64,000 nt of DNA from Cumulibacter manganitolerans (GTDB taxonomy: Bacteria > Actinomycetota > Actinomycetes > Mycobacteriales > Antricoccaceae): the NCBI RefSeq assembly GCF_009602465.1, contig NZ_WBKP01000011.1, forward strand, positions 29,713 to 93,712. Reading direction: 5' to 3'. Below are positions 53,577-62,451 of this stretch, one piece after another. Position numbers and translations under genes: made by a program. How positions within the stretch are numbered: the first letter of the stretch is position 1; each line of letters starts with the position of its first letter. The notes beneath the pieces were generated by a model. The model saw only the letters and a program-made list of their open reading frames with translations, did not search any database and was not told the DNA's origin.

Positions 53577-55010
53577 ATGCGTGAGTACACCAAGTTCTTC
53601 ATCAACGGCGAATGGGTCGAGCCCGCCGAGGCCAAGAAGCTCGACGTGATCAACCCGTCGACCGAAGAGGTCGCCGGCGAGATCTCCCTCGGCACCGAGA
53701 AGGACGTCGACAAGGCCGTCGCCGCTGCGAAGGAGGCCTTCAAGACCTGGGGGCAGAGCACCCGCGAAGAGCGCATCGCCGTCTTCGAGCGAATCATCGA
53801 GGAGTACAAGAAGCGGTACGACGACCTCGCCGCCGCCGTGACCGAGGAGATGGGCGCACCCACCTTCCTCGCCCAGAAGGCGCAGGCCGCGATGGGCGTC
53901 GCCCACCTGCAGACCGCCCTCCAGGTGCTCAAGGACTTCAAGTTCGAGGAGGACAAGGGCACCACGCGCATCGTCAAGGAGCCGATCGGCGTCTGCGCGA
54001 TGATCACCCCGTGGAACTGGCCGCTGAACCAGATCACCTGCAAGGTGGCCCCGGCGCTCGCCACCGGCTGCACCATGGTGCTCAAGCCGTCCGAGGTCGC
54101 GCCGTTCTCGGCGTACATCTTCGCCGAGGTCCTGGAGGCGGCCGGCGTCCCCAAGGGCGTCTTCAACCTGGTGAACGGTGACGGTGCCGGCGTCGGCAGC
54201 GCGCTGTCCAGCCACCCGGACGTCGACATGGTGTCGTTCACCGGCTCCACCCGCGCGGGCATCGAGGTGGCCAAGAACGCCGCCCCGACGGTCAAGCGCG
54301 TGCAGCAGGAGCTCGGCGGCAAGAGCCCGAACATCATCCTGGACGACGACGCGTTCGCCAAGAACGTGGCCGCCGGGATCGGCGGGGTCATGCAGAACTC
54401 CGGCCAGTCGTGCAACGCCCCGACCCGCATGTTCGTGCCCAAGGCGCGGATGGGCGAGGTCGAGGAGATCGCCAAGGCGACCGTCGAGAAGTTCCAGCCC
54501 GGCGCACCGGAGTCCGGCGCGAAGATGGGCCCGGTCGTCTCCGACGTCCAGTTCAAGAAGATCCAGGACCTGATCAAGAAGGGCATCGACGAGGGCGCGA
54601 CCGTCGCCGCGGGCGGCGAGGGCAAGCCCGAGGGCCTCGACAAGGGCTACTTCGTCAAGCCGACGGTCTTCACGAACGCGACCAACGACATGACGATCGC
54701 GCGCGAGGAGATCTTCGGCCCGGTGCTCACCGTCATCGGCTACGACGACGTCGACCAGGCCGTCGAGATGGGCAACGACACGCCGTACGGCCTCGCGGGC
54801 TACGTGGCCGGCGCGGATCACGAGGCTGCGATGAAGATCGCGTCGCGGCTGCGTGCCGGCCAGATCGCGGTGAACAACGCGGCGCCGGATCCCGGTGCCC
54901 CGTTCGGCGGCTACAAGCAGTCCGGCAACGGTCGCGAGTGGGGCGAGCACGCGTTCGCCGACTTCCTCGAGATCAAGGCCGTCATGGGAGCCAGCCCGGC
55001 CGGCAAGTAG
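53577..55010 (+). CDS. NAD(P)-dependent aldehyde dehydrogenase
   Basis: This 477-residue ALDH oxidises an aldehyde to the acid. PWNWP (oxyanion Asn147), the cofactor loop FTGSTRAG, the general base Glu245 in QELGGKSPN and the nucleophile Cys279 in NSGQSCNAPTRM are all present. EIFGPVL and the C-terminal GGYKQSGNGREWG complete the fold. It is monocistronic, with inverted repeats upstream and a strong terminator downstream. The specific substrate is not evident. Confidence 0.92.
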   Translation: MREYTKFFINGEWVEPAEAKKLDVINPSTEEVAGEISLGTEKDVDKAVAAAKEAFKTWGQSTREERIAVFERIIEEYKKRYDDLAAAVTEEMGAPTFLAQKAQAAMGVAHLQTALQVLKDFKFEEDKGTTRIVKEPIGVCAMITPWNWPLNQITCKVAPALATGCTMVLKPSEVAPFSAYIFAEVLEAAGVPKGVFNLVNGDGAGVGSALSSHPDVDMVSFTGSTRAGIEVAKNAAPTVKRVQQELGGKSPNIILDDDAFAKNVAAGIGGVMQNSGQSCNAPTRMFVPKARMGEVEEIAKATVEKFQPGAPESGAKMGPVVSDVQFKKIQDLIKKGIDEGATVAAGGEGKPEGLDKGYFVKPTVFTNATNDMTIAREEIFGPVLTVIGYDDVDQAVEMGNDTPYGLAGYVAGADHEAAMKIASRLRAGQIAVNNAAPDPGAPFGGYKQSGNGREWGEHAFADFLEIKAVMGASPAGK

Positions 55011-55021
55011 TACCGACCTCC

Positions 55022-55057
55022 CCGAGGGCCCGACACCGCACGGTGTCGGGCCCTCGG
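55022..55057 (+). terminator. Strong hairpin after the aldehyde dehydrogenase gene
   Basis: CCGAGGGCCCGACACCG pairs with the complementary TGTCGGGCCCTCGG around a CACGG-type loop, 12 bp after the stop. Confidence 0.8.
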
Positions 55058-55100
55058 GCGTTACATTGCATCCAACCACCCGAGCGCAGGGAGCGAGCCG

Positions 55101-55973
55101 ATGCGACTAGGAGTCATGGCCCTGGCCACCGACCGGACGATGCCGCCGGCCGAGCTTGCCGTCGCCGTCGAGGAACGCGGCCTGCGCTCGCTCTTCCTGC
55201 CCGAGCACACCCACATCCCGGCCAGCCGCCAGACCCCGTATCCGGGCGGTGAGCCGCTGAAGGACGAGTACTACCGCTTCCTCGACCCGCTCGTCGCGCT
55301 GTCGATGGCCGCGGCCGTCACCGAGCGCATCGAGCTCGGCACCGGCGTCCTGCTGGTGAACCAGCACGATCCCATCGCCCTCGCCAAGGCCATCGCGACA
55401 CTGGATCACCTCTCGGGCGGCCGGTTCGTGCTCGGTGCCGGCTTCGGCTGGAACGAGGACGAGATGTCGCACCACGGCGTCGACCCGCGGCGGCGCCGGA
55501 CCGTCTTCCGCGAGAAGATGCTCGCGATGATCGAGCTGTGGGAGAACGAGCTGGCCTCGTTCGACGGCACGCACGTGTCGTTCTCACCGAGCTACCAGTG
55601 GCCCAAGCCGGCGCGCCGCCCGCACCCGCCGGTCCTGCTCGGCGGCGGTGCCGGGCCGGTGTTCTTCAAGCATCTCGCCGAGTACGCCGACGGCTGGCTC
55701 CCGATCGGCGGGAAGGGCCTGAAGGACGACATCGCGGCGATGCGTGACGCGGCTGCGGAGGCCGGCCGCGACCCCGCGGAGCTGAGCATCAACCTCTTCG
55801 GCGTGTTCCCGGATCGCGGGCGCCTCGAGCACTACCGCGAGCTCGGCGCCGACCGGGTGGCGCTGGCGCTGCCGCCGGCGAAACGGTTCACCGACGTCGA
55901 GGGGGCGACGGCCGACGTCATCCTGCCGATCCTCGACGAGTACGCCGTCCTCGCCGAGCAGCTTCACGACTGA
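55101..55973 (+). CDS. LLM-class F420-dependent oxidoreductase
   Basis: This 290-residue luciferase-like TIM-barrel protein has LAVAVEERGLRSLFLPEHTHIP at the N-terminus, TGVLLVNQHDPIALAKAIATLDHLSGGRFVLGAGFGW (the LLM core) and PHPPVLLGGG. These resemble actinobacterial F420-dependent oxidoreductases rather than FMN luciferases. The substrate is unknown. It is followed 19 bp later by the gene at 55993, so the two may be co-transcribed. Confidence 0.87.
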   Translation: MRLGVMALATDRTMPPAELAVAVEERGLRSLFLPEHTHIPASRQTPYPGGEPLKDEYYRFLDPLVALSMAAAVTERIELGTGVLLVNQHDPIALAKAIATLDHLSGGRFVLGAGFGWNEDEMSHHGVDPRRRRTVFREKMLAMIELWENELASFDGTHVSFSPSYQWPKPARRPHPPVLLGGGAGPVFFKHLAEYADGWLPIGGKGLKDDIAAMRDAAAEAGRDPAELSINLFGVFPDRGRLEHYRELGADRVALALPPAKRFTDVEGATADVILPILDEYAVLAEQLHD

Positions 55974-55992
55974 CCGTCGGCCGAGTGCAGCG

Positions 55993-56628
55993 ATGACCGA
56001 ACGCAACAGGGTGCTGCCGACCGGACAGCTAACCGCGGCGGCGTACCGCGGTCGGTGGATGGGCAACCGGGGCGGACCGCTGTCGAGCGACCCGGACCGG
56101 CGGCAATGGGCGAGCCGGGCATGGATCTACTGCCGGCTGGAGTTCAACGATCGCGCCCGCGTGTTCCGGCAGCCGGGCCGCCGCTATACCGAGCTCTTCT
56201 TCGTCGACGAAGCGCACGCGCTCGCAGCCGGCCACCGGCCGTGTGGTGAATGCCAGCATCGTCGGCTCGCCGCGTTCAAGGCCGCCGCCGGGTTCTCGGC
56301 CGGCGCACCGGTGCGGCTGCTCGACGACGTGCTGCACCGGCAGCGCACCGGTGCACCAGAGCTCCAGCGGCTGCAGAGCCTGCCGCACGGAACGTTCGTC
56401 CTGGTCGACGGGGCGACCTGTCTGCTGTGGCGCGGCACCGCGTACACCTGGTCGCCGTCGGGCGGTTACGTGGCGACGGATCTGGCGAACGTGGACACCA
56501 CCGCCGTCCGCGTGCTGACGCCGCCCCTCGCGCGCGCAGCGCTCGCCGCCGGCTTCCCCATCTCGTGTCCCGACCTGGACGAGGGCGCGGCGCCGCTGCC
56601 GCGCGCCGGCGACGACGGGGACGCATAA
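55993..56628 (+). CDS. Hypothetical protein with an Ada-like RPCGEC motif
   Basis: This 211-residue protein is of a type I cannot name. It opens with TAAAYRGRWMGNRGGPLSSDP and contains AGHRPCGECQHRRLAAFK (two Cys near residues 84-87), resembling a small piece of the Ada metal-binding motif. A basic, Leu-rich region and a C-terminal beta-rich part (GTFVLVDGATCLLWRGTAYTWSPSGGY) follow. The overall length and single CxxC-like pair argue against a full Ada domain. It lies between the F420-type gene and the lipoate ligase. Confidence 0.6.
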   Translation: MTERNRVLPTGQLTAAAYRGRWMGNRGGPLSSDPDRRQWASRAWIYCRLEFNDRARVFRQPGRRYTELFFVDEAHALAAGHRPCGECQHRRLAAFKAAAGFSAGAPVRLLDDVLHRQRTGAPELQRLQSLPHGTFVLVDGATCLLWRGTAYTWSPSGGYVATDLANVDTTAVRVLTPPLARAALAAGFPISCPDLDEGAAPLPRAGDDGDA

Positions 56629-56638
56629 GGTTGACGGC

Positions 56639-57700
56639 ATGACCTCAGAGGTACGCCGCGGTGAATACAAGGTCGCCGGCGGCAAGCTCCTCGCCGCGGA
56701 CGTCACCGTCGAGGACGGCACGATCGTCGCGCTGCACATCAACGGCGACTTCTTCCTGGAGCCCGACGACGCGCTGCTGCGGCTGAACGCCGCCCTGGTC
56801 GGGCTGCCGGAGAGCACCAGCGTGACCACCATGACCGCGCGGCTGGACAACGCGGTACGCGGCGCGCATCTGGTCGGGTTCAGCACCGACGCGATCGCGG
56901 TCGCCGTACGCCGGGCCCTCGGGTTCGCGACCGGCTGGGCCGACCACACCTTCGAGATCGTGCACCCCGATCCGATGCCTCCGGCGATGCACCTCGCGCT
57001 CGACGAGGTGCTCACGACGGACGTCGGTGCGGGCCTGCGGCCCCCGACACTGCGCATCTGGGAGTGGTCGTCGCGGGCCATCATCATCGGGTCGTTCCAG
57101 TCGCTGCGCAACGAGGTCGACCAGGAGCAGGCGGACGCCGAGGGCGTCACCGTCGTGCGCCGGATCTCCGGCGGCGGCGCGATGTTCGTCGAGCCGGGCA
57201 ACGCGGTCACCTACTCGCTGTACGTCCCCGCGTCGCTGGTCGAGGGGCTCAGCTTCGAGCAGTCGTACGCGTTCCTCGACGACTGGGTGCTCGGCGGCCT
57301 GCGCTCGGTCGGCATCGACGCGTCGTACAAGCCGCTCAACGACATCACCTCGCCGCTGGGCAAGATCGGCGGTGCGGCGCAGAAGCGGCTGGCCAACGGC
57401 GGGGTGCTGCACCACGTGACGATGTCCTACGACATGGACGCCGACAAGATGACGCGGGTGCTGCGCATCGGCCGCGAGAAGCTCAGCGACAAGGGCACGA
57501 AGTCGGCCAAGAAGCGCGTCGACCCGCTGCGCAGCCAGACGGGCCTGCCGCGTGAGGAGATCATCGAGGCGCTTAAGTCGCACTTCCGGGAGCGGTACGA
57601 CACGGTCGACGGTGCGCTGAGCGAGGGCGAGCTCGCCCGCGCCGAGCAGCTGGCCGCAGAGAAGTTCAGCAACCCGGAGTGGACGGCGCGCGTCCCGTAG
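56639..57700 (+). CDS. lplA: Lipoate-protein ligase A family protein with N-terminal accessory domain
   Basis: This 353-residue protein is a ligase that attaches lipoate, or a related acyl group, to E2 or GcvH proteins. Residues 1-80 resemble the accessory domain ([29 protein letters not shown]) that normally lies at the C-terminus of E. coli LplA; here it comes first. The catalytic domain has [17 protein letters not shown] and the Lys motif [14 protein letters not shown]. The start is ATG 56639, 10 bp after the previous stop. The domain order is circularly permuted relative to E. coli. Confidence 0.85.
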   Translation: MTSEVRRGEYKVAGGKLLAADVTVEDGTIVALHINGDFFLEPDDALLRLNAALVGLPESTSVTTMTARLDNAVRGAHLVGFSTDAIAVAVRRALGFATGWADHTFEIVHPDPMPPAMHLALDEVLTTDVGAGLRPPTLRIWEWSSRAIIIGSFQSLRNEVDQEQADAEGVTVVRRISGGGAMFVEPGNAVTYSLYVPASLVEGLSFEQSYAFLDDWVLGGLRSVGIDASYKPLNDITSPLGKIGGAAQKRLANGGVLHHVTMSYDMDADKMTRVLRIGREKLSDKGTKSAKKRVDPLRSQTGLPREEIIEALKSHFRERYDTVDGALSEGELARAEQLAAEKFSNPEWTARVP

Positions 57701-57822
57701 CCCCCGGCGTACCCGCCCGGCGCGCGTCCTGGCGCCGAGCGGCGGGGCCGGCTCACCGAGGGGTGGGCGGCATCTACCCTGGTGCAGTGATACCCAGCAA
57801 GTCGAAGGACGGCCGCGCCGTC

Positions 57823-58716
57823 ATGCCGAAGATCGTGCTGTTCTACCGGTTCACCCCGATCGCCGATCCCGAAGCGATCCGACTGTGGCAGCGCGAGCTC
57901 TGCGAGCGCTACGGGCTCACCGGACGCATCATCATCTCGCCGCACGGCATCAACGGCACGGTCGGTGGACCGATGGCCGACGTGAAGCGGTACGTCCGCC
58001 GCACGAAGGAGTATCCGGCCTTCAAAGGAATCGACGTCAAGTGGAGTGACGGCACCGGCGACGACTTCCCGCGCCTGTCGGTGAAGGTGCGCGACGAGAT
58101 CGTGACGTTCGGGGTGCCCGACGAGATCTCCGTCGACGAGAACGGCGTGGTCGGCGGAGGCGTCCACCTCAGCCCTGAGCAGGTGCACGACCTCGTCGCC
58201 GAGCGCGGCGACGAGGTGGTGTTCTTCGACGGCCGCAACTCGATCGAGGCCGAGATCGGCCGGTTCCGCGGGGCCGTCGTACCGCAGATCAAGACGACCA
58301 AGGACTTCGTCGCCGAGCTGGAGTCCGGCAAGTACGACGATCTGAAGACCCGACCGGTGATCGCCTACTGCACCGGCGGCGTGCGCTGCGAGGTGCTGTC
58401 GGCGGTGATGCGGCGGCGCGGGTTCGAGGAGGTCTACCAGATCGACGGCGGGATCGTGCGGTACGCCGAGAAATACGGCGACGACGGGTTGTGGGACGGC
58501 TCGTTGCTCGTCTTCGACGACCGCATGACGATCGACTACAGCGACCACACGAAGGTCATCGGCCGCTGCGCGGCCTGCGCTGGCCGGACCAAGGAGCTGC
58601 TCGACTGCACGGCGGACGGCTGCTCCGTCCGCGAGGTGATCTGCCGCGACTGCCAGGCGGAGTCGCCGCGGTGCGTCGCGCATCGCCGAGCCGCGGCACC
58701 CAGCGCGACGGTCTAG
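57823..58716 (+). CDS. trhO: tRNA uridine(34) hydroxylase TrhO (rhodanese-like)
   Basis: This 297-residue YceA-family protein makes 5-hydroxyuridine at the wobble position of tRNA in an oxygen-dependent way. An N-terminal ferredoxin-like domain ([21 protein letters not shown]) precedes a rhodanese domain with active-site Cys183 in CTGGVRCE and [12 protein letters not shown]-terminal Cys-rich segment (CAAC, then a C-x4-C and CRDC) follows. ATG 57823 is chosen over GTG 57787 because the family begins at MPKIVLFY. Its stop overlaps the ClpN gene stop in CTAG. Confidence 0.9.
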   Translation: MPKIVLFYRFTPIADPEAIRLWQRELCERYGLTGRIIISPHGINGTVGGPMADVKRYVRRTKEYPAFKGIDVKWSDGTGDDFPRLSVKVRDEIVTFGVPDEISVDENGVVGGGVHLSPEQVHDLVAERGDEVVFFDGRNSIEAEIGRFRGAVVPQIKTTKDFVAELESGKYDDLKTRPVIAYCTGGVRCEVLSAVMRRRGFEEVYQIDGGIVRYAEKYGDDGLWDGSLLVFDDRMTIDYSDHTKVIGRCAACAGRTKELLDCTADGCSVREVICRDCQAESPRCVAHRRAAAPSATV

Positions 58717-59174
58717 GCCGCCAGCCGGCTCAGCACGTCGGCCGGGTCGATGCCCATCTCGCGCAGCACCTCCGCGACCCGGTTGGGTCGTGGCTCGAGG
58801 ACCAACGCGCGCAGCAGGTCCTCCGGCGCCGTCCGGCGGGGCGGCGCGGCACGTCCGATGCGGTGCGCGCGTGCGAGCGCGTCCTTGGCCCCGGCACTGA
58901 GGTCGCCGCCCGGGTTCGGCGCGATGGGCGGGCCGCCCGGCAGGTCGGGTGCGTCGATTCCCGCCGAGCGCAGCGCGGCGGTGTCCAGCCGCCCGAGCGC
59001 CTCGCGGGCGTGCCGCGGTGACCTGCCGTCCACGTAGCTCTCCGCGAGCAGCGGGTCGTGCAGCAGTGCCACGAGCAGATGCTCGGTACCGACGAGCGGG
59101 TCGTGCCGGAGGCGCGCCTCGACCGCCGCAGTGGCGCAGATCGTGCGGACGCACCCGTCGCGTCGGGTGATCAT
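58713..59174 (-). CDS. Stand-alone Clp N-terminal-domain protein
   Basis: This 153-residue protein has two Clp_N-type repeats: [30 protein letters not shown] and [30 protein letters not shown]. The AAA+ ATPase modules of ClpC/ClpB are absent. It may bind Clp adaptors or substrates or act as a regulator of the protease; no direct evidence exists. It is translated from ATGA overlapping the stop of the upstream 66-residue HTH protein, so both form one operon. Confidence 0.85.
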   Translation of the reverse strand: MITRRDGCVRTICATAAVEARLRHDPLVGTEHLLVALLHDPLLAESYVDGRSPRHAREALGRLDTAALRSAGIDAPDLPGGPPIAPNPGGDLSAGAKDALARAHRIGRAAPPRRTAPEDLLRALVLEPRPNRVAEVLREMGIDPADVLSRLAA

Positions 59175-59371
59175 CGTTTTCCTCCGTGCTTCTTGTGGAC
59201 CGCCTGCTTGCTGACGCCCAGCGCGTCGCCGATCTGCTCCCACGACCAGCCGGCCGCCCGGGCCGTCGCCACGTGCTCGCGCTCGAGCCGGTCGGCGAGC
59301 TTGCGCATCTCGACGACCGACCGAAAGCCGAGCGCCGGATCCGGCGTGCTCGTCTCCGTCACCGTCCTCAT
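59171..59371 (-). CDS. Small helix-turn-helix DNA-binding protein
   Basis: This 66-residue protein is almost only an HTH: WSWEQIGDALGVSKQAVHKKH at the C-terminus is a strong recognition-helix pattern related to sigma-70-region 4-like or resolvase HTHs. The N-terminal 25 residues are unstructured and precede a short helix (LADRLEREH). It is coupled to the ClpN gene. Its promoter contains alternating GTCAA half-sites, one only 2 bp before its start codon, so it probably autoregulates. Confidence 0.8.
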   Translation of the reverse strand: MRTVTETSTPDPALGFRSVVEMRKLADRLEREHVATARAAGWSWEQIGDALGVSKQAVHKKHGGKR

Positions 59372-59373
59372 GC

Positions 59374-59417
59374 GTCAACTGTCGTTGACAAGCGGTCCTT
59401 TGTCAACCGCGATTGAC
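59374..59417. promoter_or_regulatory. Operator array before the HTH/ClpN operon
   Basis: GTCAAC-TGTC-GTTGAC (59374-59389) and GTCAA-N6-TTGAC (59402-59417) give four half-sites in alternating orientation within 44 bp. It is shared by divergent genes (HTH operon and the M20 amidohydrolase). Sites abutting the HTH start suggest repression. Confidence 0.65.
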
Positions 59418-59459
59418 GAATCCCTCCCGGCGGCACCCGTCGTGTGCGAGCATCGATCG

Positions 59460-60716
59460 ATGGATGACTCACAGACCCTCGGTCCGACGGACGCCGACTT
59501 CCTCGCCGACTTCGCGGCCATGAGCGCGTTCGGCGCCACCGGGAACGGCGGCGTCGACCGGCAGGCGGCGACCGCCGCCGACGCCGAGCAGCGGGCTTGG
59601 ATGGCCGAGCTGCTCGAGCGGTTCGGCGCCCGCGTGCAGTACGACGAGATCGGCAATCAATTCGGCCTGATCGAGCTGCGCCCGGGTGCGCCGTACGTCA
59701 TGGTCGGCTCGCACATGGACTCGCAGCCGACGGCCGGCAAGTACGACGGGGCGTACGGCGTCCTGGCTGCGGCGCACACGGCGGCCAGGCTGGCGGCGCA
59801 GTGGAGATCCGACGGGACGACGCCGACGTACAACCTCGCCGTGGTCAATTGGTTCAACGAGGAGGGCTCGCGGTTCAAGCCGTCGATGATGGGCAGCGGC
59901 GTCTTCACCGGCAAGCTCGACCTGGCGGCCACGTTGGAGATGACCGACGTCGACGGGGTCACCGTCTACGACGCGCTCGAGCTGATCGGCCAGCGCGGCA
60001 ACGCCCCGCGGCCCGACGTCGCGGCGTACGCCGAGATCCACGTCGAGCAGGGCAAGGGCCTGGAGAAGGACGGCCTGACGATCGGCGTCGTCGAGGCGAC
60101 CTGGGGCGCGAACAAGTACGAGCTGACCGTGCACGGGGAGCAGGGCCACACCGGCGCGACGCTGATGCCCGATCGCTGCGACGCGCTGCTGGGTGCGTCG
60201 ATGCTCGTCGTGGCCGCGCGGGAGATCGCCGAGGCGTTCGAGCACGGTCCGCTGCAGACGTCGGTCGGGCAGATGCTGATCTACCCCAATTCGCCGGTGG
60301 TGATCGCGAGCGAGGTGACGGTGCTGCTCGATCTGCGCTCGCCGGACGCCGACGTCCTGGCCGGTGCGGACGTCATGCTCCATGCCCGGATCGCCGAGGT
60401 GGAACGGAAGGCGAACGTGGAGGTGCGGCAGGCGACGAGCCACCGTTGGGGCGTGCAGCCGTACACGGAGGCGGGCGTTGCGCTCGCCGAGCAGGTCGCC
60501 GACGACCTCGGGCTGAAACGTGGCCGCACGATGACGCTCGCCGGGCACGACTCGACCAACATGAAGGACGTCGTCCCGACGGTGTTCCTGTTCGTGCCCA
60601 GCGTTGACGGCGTCAGCCACAACGAGGGCGAGCTGACCCACGACGAGGACATGATCGACGGGCTGCGGATGCTGACTGAGACCGTGCGGCGGCTCTGCGA
60701 CGGGGCGCTGGGCTAG
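59460..60716 (+). CDS. M20-family Zn amidohydrolase (N-carbamoyl amino acid/allantoate type)
   Basis: This 418-residue di-metal hydrolase resembles hydantoinase/carbamoylase and allantoate amidohydrolase. The ligand series is SHMDSQ (His), KYDGAYG (Asp), NEEGSRF (Glu) and HVEQGKGLE (His). A later GHDSTN and NEGE pattern completes the metal site. The start is ATG 59460; the promoter is the shared HTH operator region. Its stop overlaps the pirin stop in CTAG. Likely use is purine, pyrimidine or carbamoyl amino acid catabolism, but no pathway genes are adjacent. Confidence 0.87.
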   Translation: MDDSQTLGPTDADFLADFAAMSAFGATGNGGVDRQAATAADAEQRAWMAELLERFGARVQYDEIGNQFGLIELRPGAPYVMVGSHMDSQPTAGKYDGAYGVLAAAHTAARLAAQWRSDGTTPTYNLAVVNWFNEEGSRFKPSMMGSGVFTGKLDLAATLEMTDVDGVTVYDALELIGQRGNAPRPDVAAYAEIHVEQGKGLEKDGLTIGVVEATWGANKYELTVHGEQGHTGATLMPDRCDALLGASMLVVAAREIAEAFEHGPLQTSVGQMLIYPNSPVVIASEVTVLLDLRSPDADVLAGADVMLHARIAEVERKANVEVRQATSHRWGVQPYTEAGVALAEQVADDLGLKRGRTMTLAGHDSTNMKDVVPTVFLFVPSVDGVSHNEGELTHDEDMIDGLRMLTETVRRLCDGALG

Positions 60717-61714
60717 CTCGCCGCCGGTGCGGCTGTCGTGGTCTCGGTGCGGGCCGCGCGGCCGTGCCGGCTGCGCGGCCGCAGCCGCACGTGGGGGATC
60801 GGTGGCGCCGGGATGCGCGCGACGGGGCCGGTGTAGCCGGCGACCTGCCCGAAGCGGTCGGCGCCCGCCTCGTACTGCTCGCGCGCCGCGACGATCTCCT
60901 CGTGCGTGCGGCCGATGAAGTTCCACCACATCACGATGGACTCCTCGAACGCCTCCCCGCCGAGCAGGATCAGCCGCGCGCCGACGTCGCCGACCTCGAG
61001 CGTGAGCTGCGACGGTCCGGCGTCCACGCACCCGAGGTCTCCGCGGACCAGCGGGTGGCCGTCGAGGCTCACCTCGCCGGTGTCGACCAGGACGGCGTGC
61101 TCGAACGAGGGGTCGATCGGCAGCTCGACCGTCGAGCCGGCGGCCAGCCGCAGCTCGGCGCCGAGCAGGGGAGTGGAGGTGTGGATGGGTGAGCCCTGCA
61201 GGCCGGGCAGCTCGCCGATGAACACCAGCACGGTGCCCCCGTCGAGGAGCTGCGGGTCGGGGACGTAGTGCTGGAAGTCGCGGACCGTGTCGCGGTCCGC
61301 CTCGGGGAGCGCGACCCACAGCTGGACGCCGTGCAGGATGCTGGTGTCGGGCGTCGACACCTCGCTGTGCGCGATGCCGTGGCCGCTGGTCATCAGGTTC
61401 ATCTCGCCGGGACGGACCATGGCGTGCACGCCGGCGGAGTCGCGATGCTCGATCTCGCCGGAGAACAGCCAGGACACCGTCTGCAGGCCGGTGTGCGGGT
61501 GCGGGGGCACGTCCATGCCGTCACGGTCGGCGTCGATGACCCGGGTCGGGCCGTAGTGGTCGACGAAGCACCAGGCGCCGATGAACGAGCGGTCGCGGTG
61601 CGGCAGCGTGCGGCTCACGTTCAGGGAGCGGATGCCGCCCAGCGGAACGTCGCGACCACGCAGCACCTGCACTCGGGTGCCCTGGCCGGATTCGGTGTCG
61701 GGTGCCTGGGTCAT
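60713..61714 (-). CDS. Pirin family protein
   Basis: This 333-residue bicupin of the pirin family has the N-terminal cupin motif PPHPHTGLQTVSW...GEIEHRDS, giving two His and a Glu for metal (Fe), and HGIAHSE. Enzymatic quercetin dioxygenase activity is known for some relatives. The start ATG 61714 follows GGGAGAGA. The C-terminal tail is Arg/Pro-rich and variable. It is tail-to-tail with the amidohydrolase. Confidence 0.88.
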   Translation of the reverse strand: MTQAPDTESGQGTRVQVLRGRDVPLGGIRSLNVSRTLPHRDRSFIGAWCFVDHYGPTRVIDADRDGMDVPPHPHTGLQTVSWLFSGEIEHRDSAGVHAMVRPGEMNLMTSGHGIAHSEVSTPDTSILHGVQLWVALPEADRDTVRDFQHYVPDPQLLDGGTVLVFIGELPGLQGSPIHTSTPLLGAELRLAAGSTVELPIDPSFEHAVLVDTGEVSLDGHPLVRGDLGCVDAGPSQLTLEVGDVGARLILLGGEAFEESIVMWWNFIGRTHEEIVAAREQYEAGADRFGQVAGYTGPVARIPAPPIPHVRLRPRSRHGRAARTETTTAAPAAS

Positions 61715-61807
61715 CGTCTCTCCCGTCGCCGTCGGGACTACCACGCTACCGCTCCGCAGACGCCGACGCTCCGGCGAGGACGGCGTCCTCAGGGTAATTT
61801 GGCGGAC

Positions 61808-62413
61808 GTGAACCTGCTATGCCCGAAGTGTGCCAACCCGATGCGGCAGTACGAACGCAACGGCGTCATCGTCGACCAGTGCACCGAATGCGGTGGGCTG
61901 TTCCTCGACCGTGGGGAGCTCGAGCGCCTCGCCCAGGCCGAGGCGAACTACTACGACCCGCAGTCGGCGCAGCCGCTGCCCGAGCGGCATCCCTCGGCGG
62001 AACAGCACGGCGCGCCGCGTGGGCCCCAGGCCGTCTCCGATGCCGGCTTCGACTCCCGATCGGCGCGCCGCCATCACAGCGACCGCGGGTTTGATCCGCG
62101 CTATGGGCGGCGGCATGACAGCGATCGCGGCTACGACCCGCGTTTCGGGGGCAAGCACGACAGCGACCGTGGGTTCGACCCACGTCTCGGGGGCAAGCAC
62201 GACAGCGACCGCGGCTACGACCCGCGTTTCGGGGGCAAGCACGACAGCGACCGTGGGTTCGATCCGCGCTACGGGCGGCGGCATGACAGCGATCGCGGCT
62301 ACGACCCGCGCTACGGGCGGCGGCATGACAGCGATCGCGGCTACGACCCGCGCTACGGCAAGCCCCGGCGCAAGAAGGGCTTCTTCGGCGAGATGATGGA
62401 GATGTTCGACTAG
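61808..62413 (+). CDS. Zinc-ribbon protein with seven 14-residue repeats
   Basis: This 201-residue protein begins with a zf-TFIIB-type zinc ribbon: Cys5, Cys8, Cys25, Cys28 (CPKC...CTEC) and GGLFLDRGELERLAQAE. Seven 14-residue repeats then follow (residues 89-186), with the consensus H-D-S-D-R-G-Y/F-D-P-R-F/Y-G-R/G-R/K. The sequence ends in KKGFFGEMMEMFD. The repeats are Arg/Asp/Gly/Tyr-rich and probably disordered and charged; RG and Tyr content suggests RNA binding or phase behaviour, which is inference. The GTG start is 61808. It is monocistronic. Confidence 0.8.
   Translation: MNLLCPKCANPMRQYERNGVIVDQCTECGGLFLDRGELERLAQAEANYYDPQSAQPLPERHPSAEQHGAPRGPQAVSDAGFDSRSARRHHSDRGFDPRYGRRHDSDRGYDPRFGGKHDSDRGFDPRLGGKHDSDRGYDPRFGGKHDSDRGFDPRYGRRHDSDRGYDPRYGRRHDSDRGYDPRYGKPRRKKGFFGEMMEMFD
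62072..62365 (+). repeat. Seven tandem 42-bp coding repeats
   Basis: Seven consecutive 42-bp units (62072, 62114, 62156, 62198, 62240, 62282 and 62324) encode the 14-residue repeats of the zinc-ribbon protein. Units alternate in detail (GGK or GRR ends). Identical stretches suggest recent expansion by slippage. Confidence 0.85.
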
Positions 62414-62451
62414 ACCGGACAGCCCGGCCGACGTGAGCCAAGGAGAAGGCG

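Noticed and set aside
61817..62326. A minus-strand frame with VARVVAAIAVMPPP-type repeats
   Set aside because: It is the antisense image of the 42-bp repeats in the zinc-ribbon gene and lacks a ribosome site or plausible start.
62072..62365. Tandem repeat considered as a CRISPR array
   Set aside because: Units are contiguous 42-bp repeats without variable spacers and stay in the coding frame.
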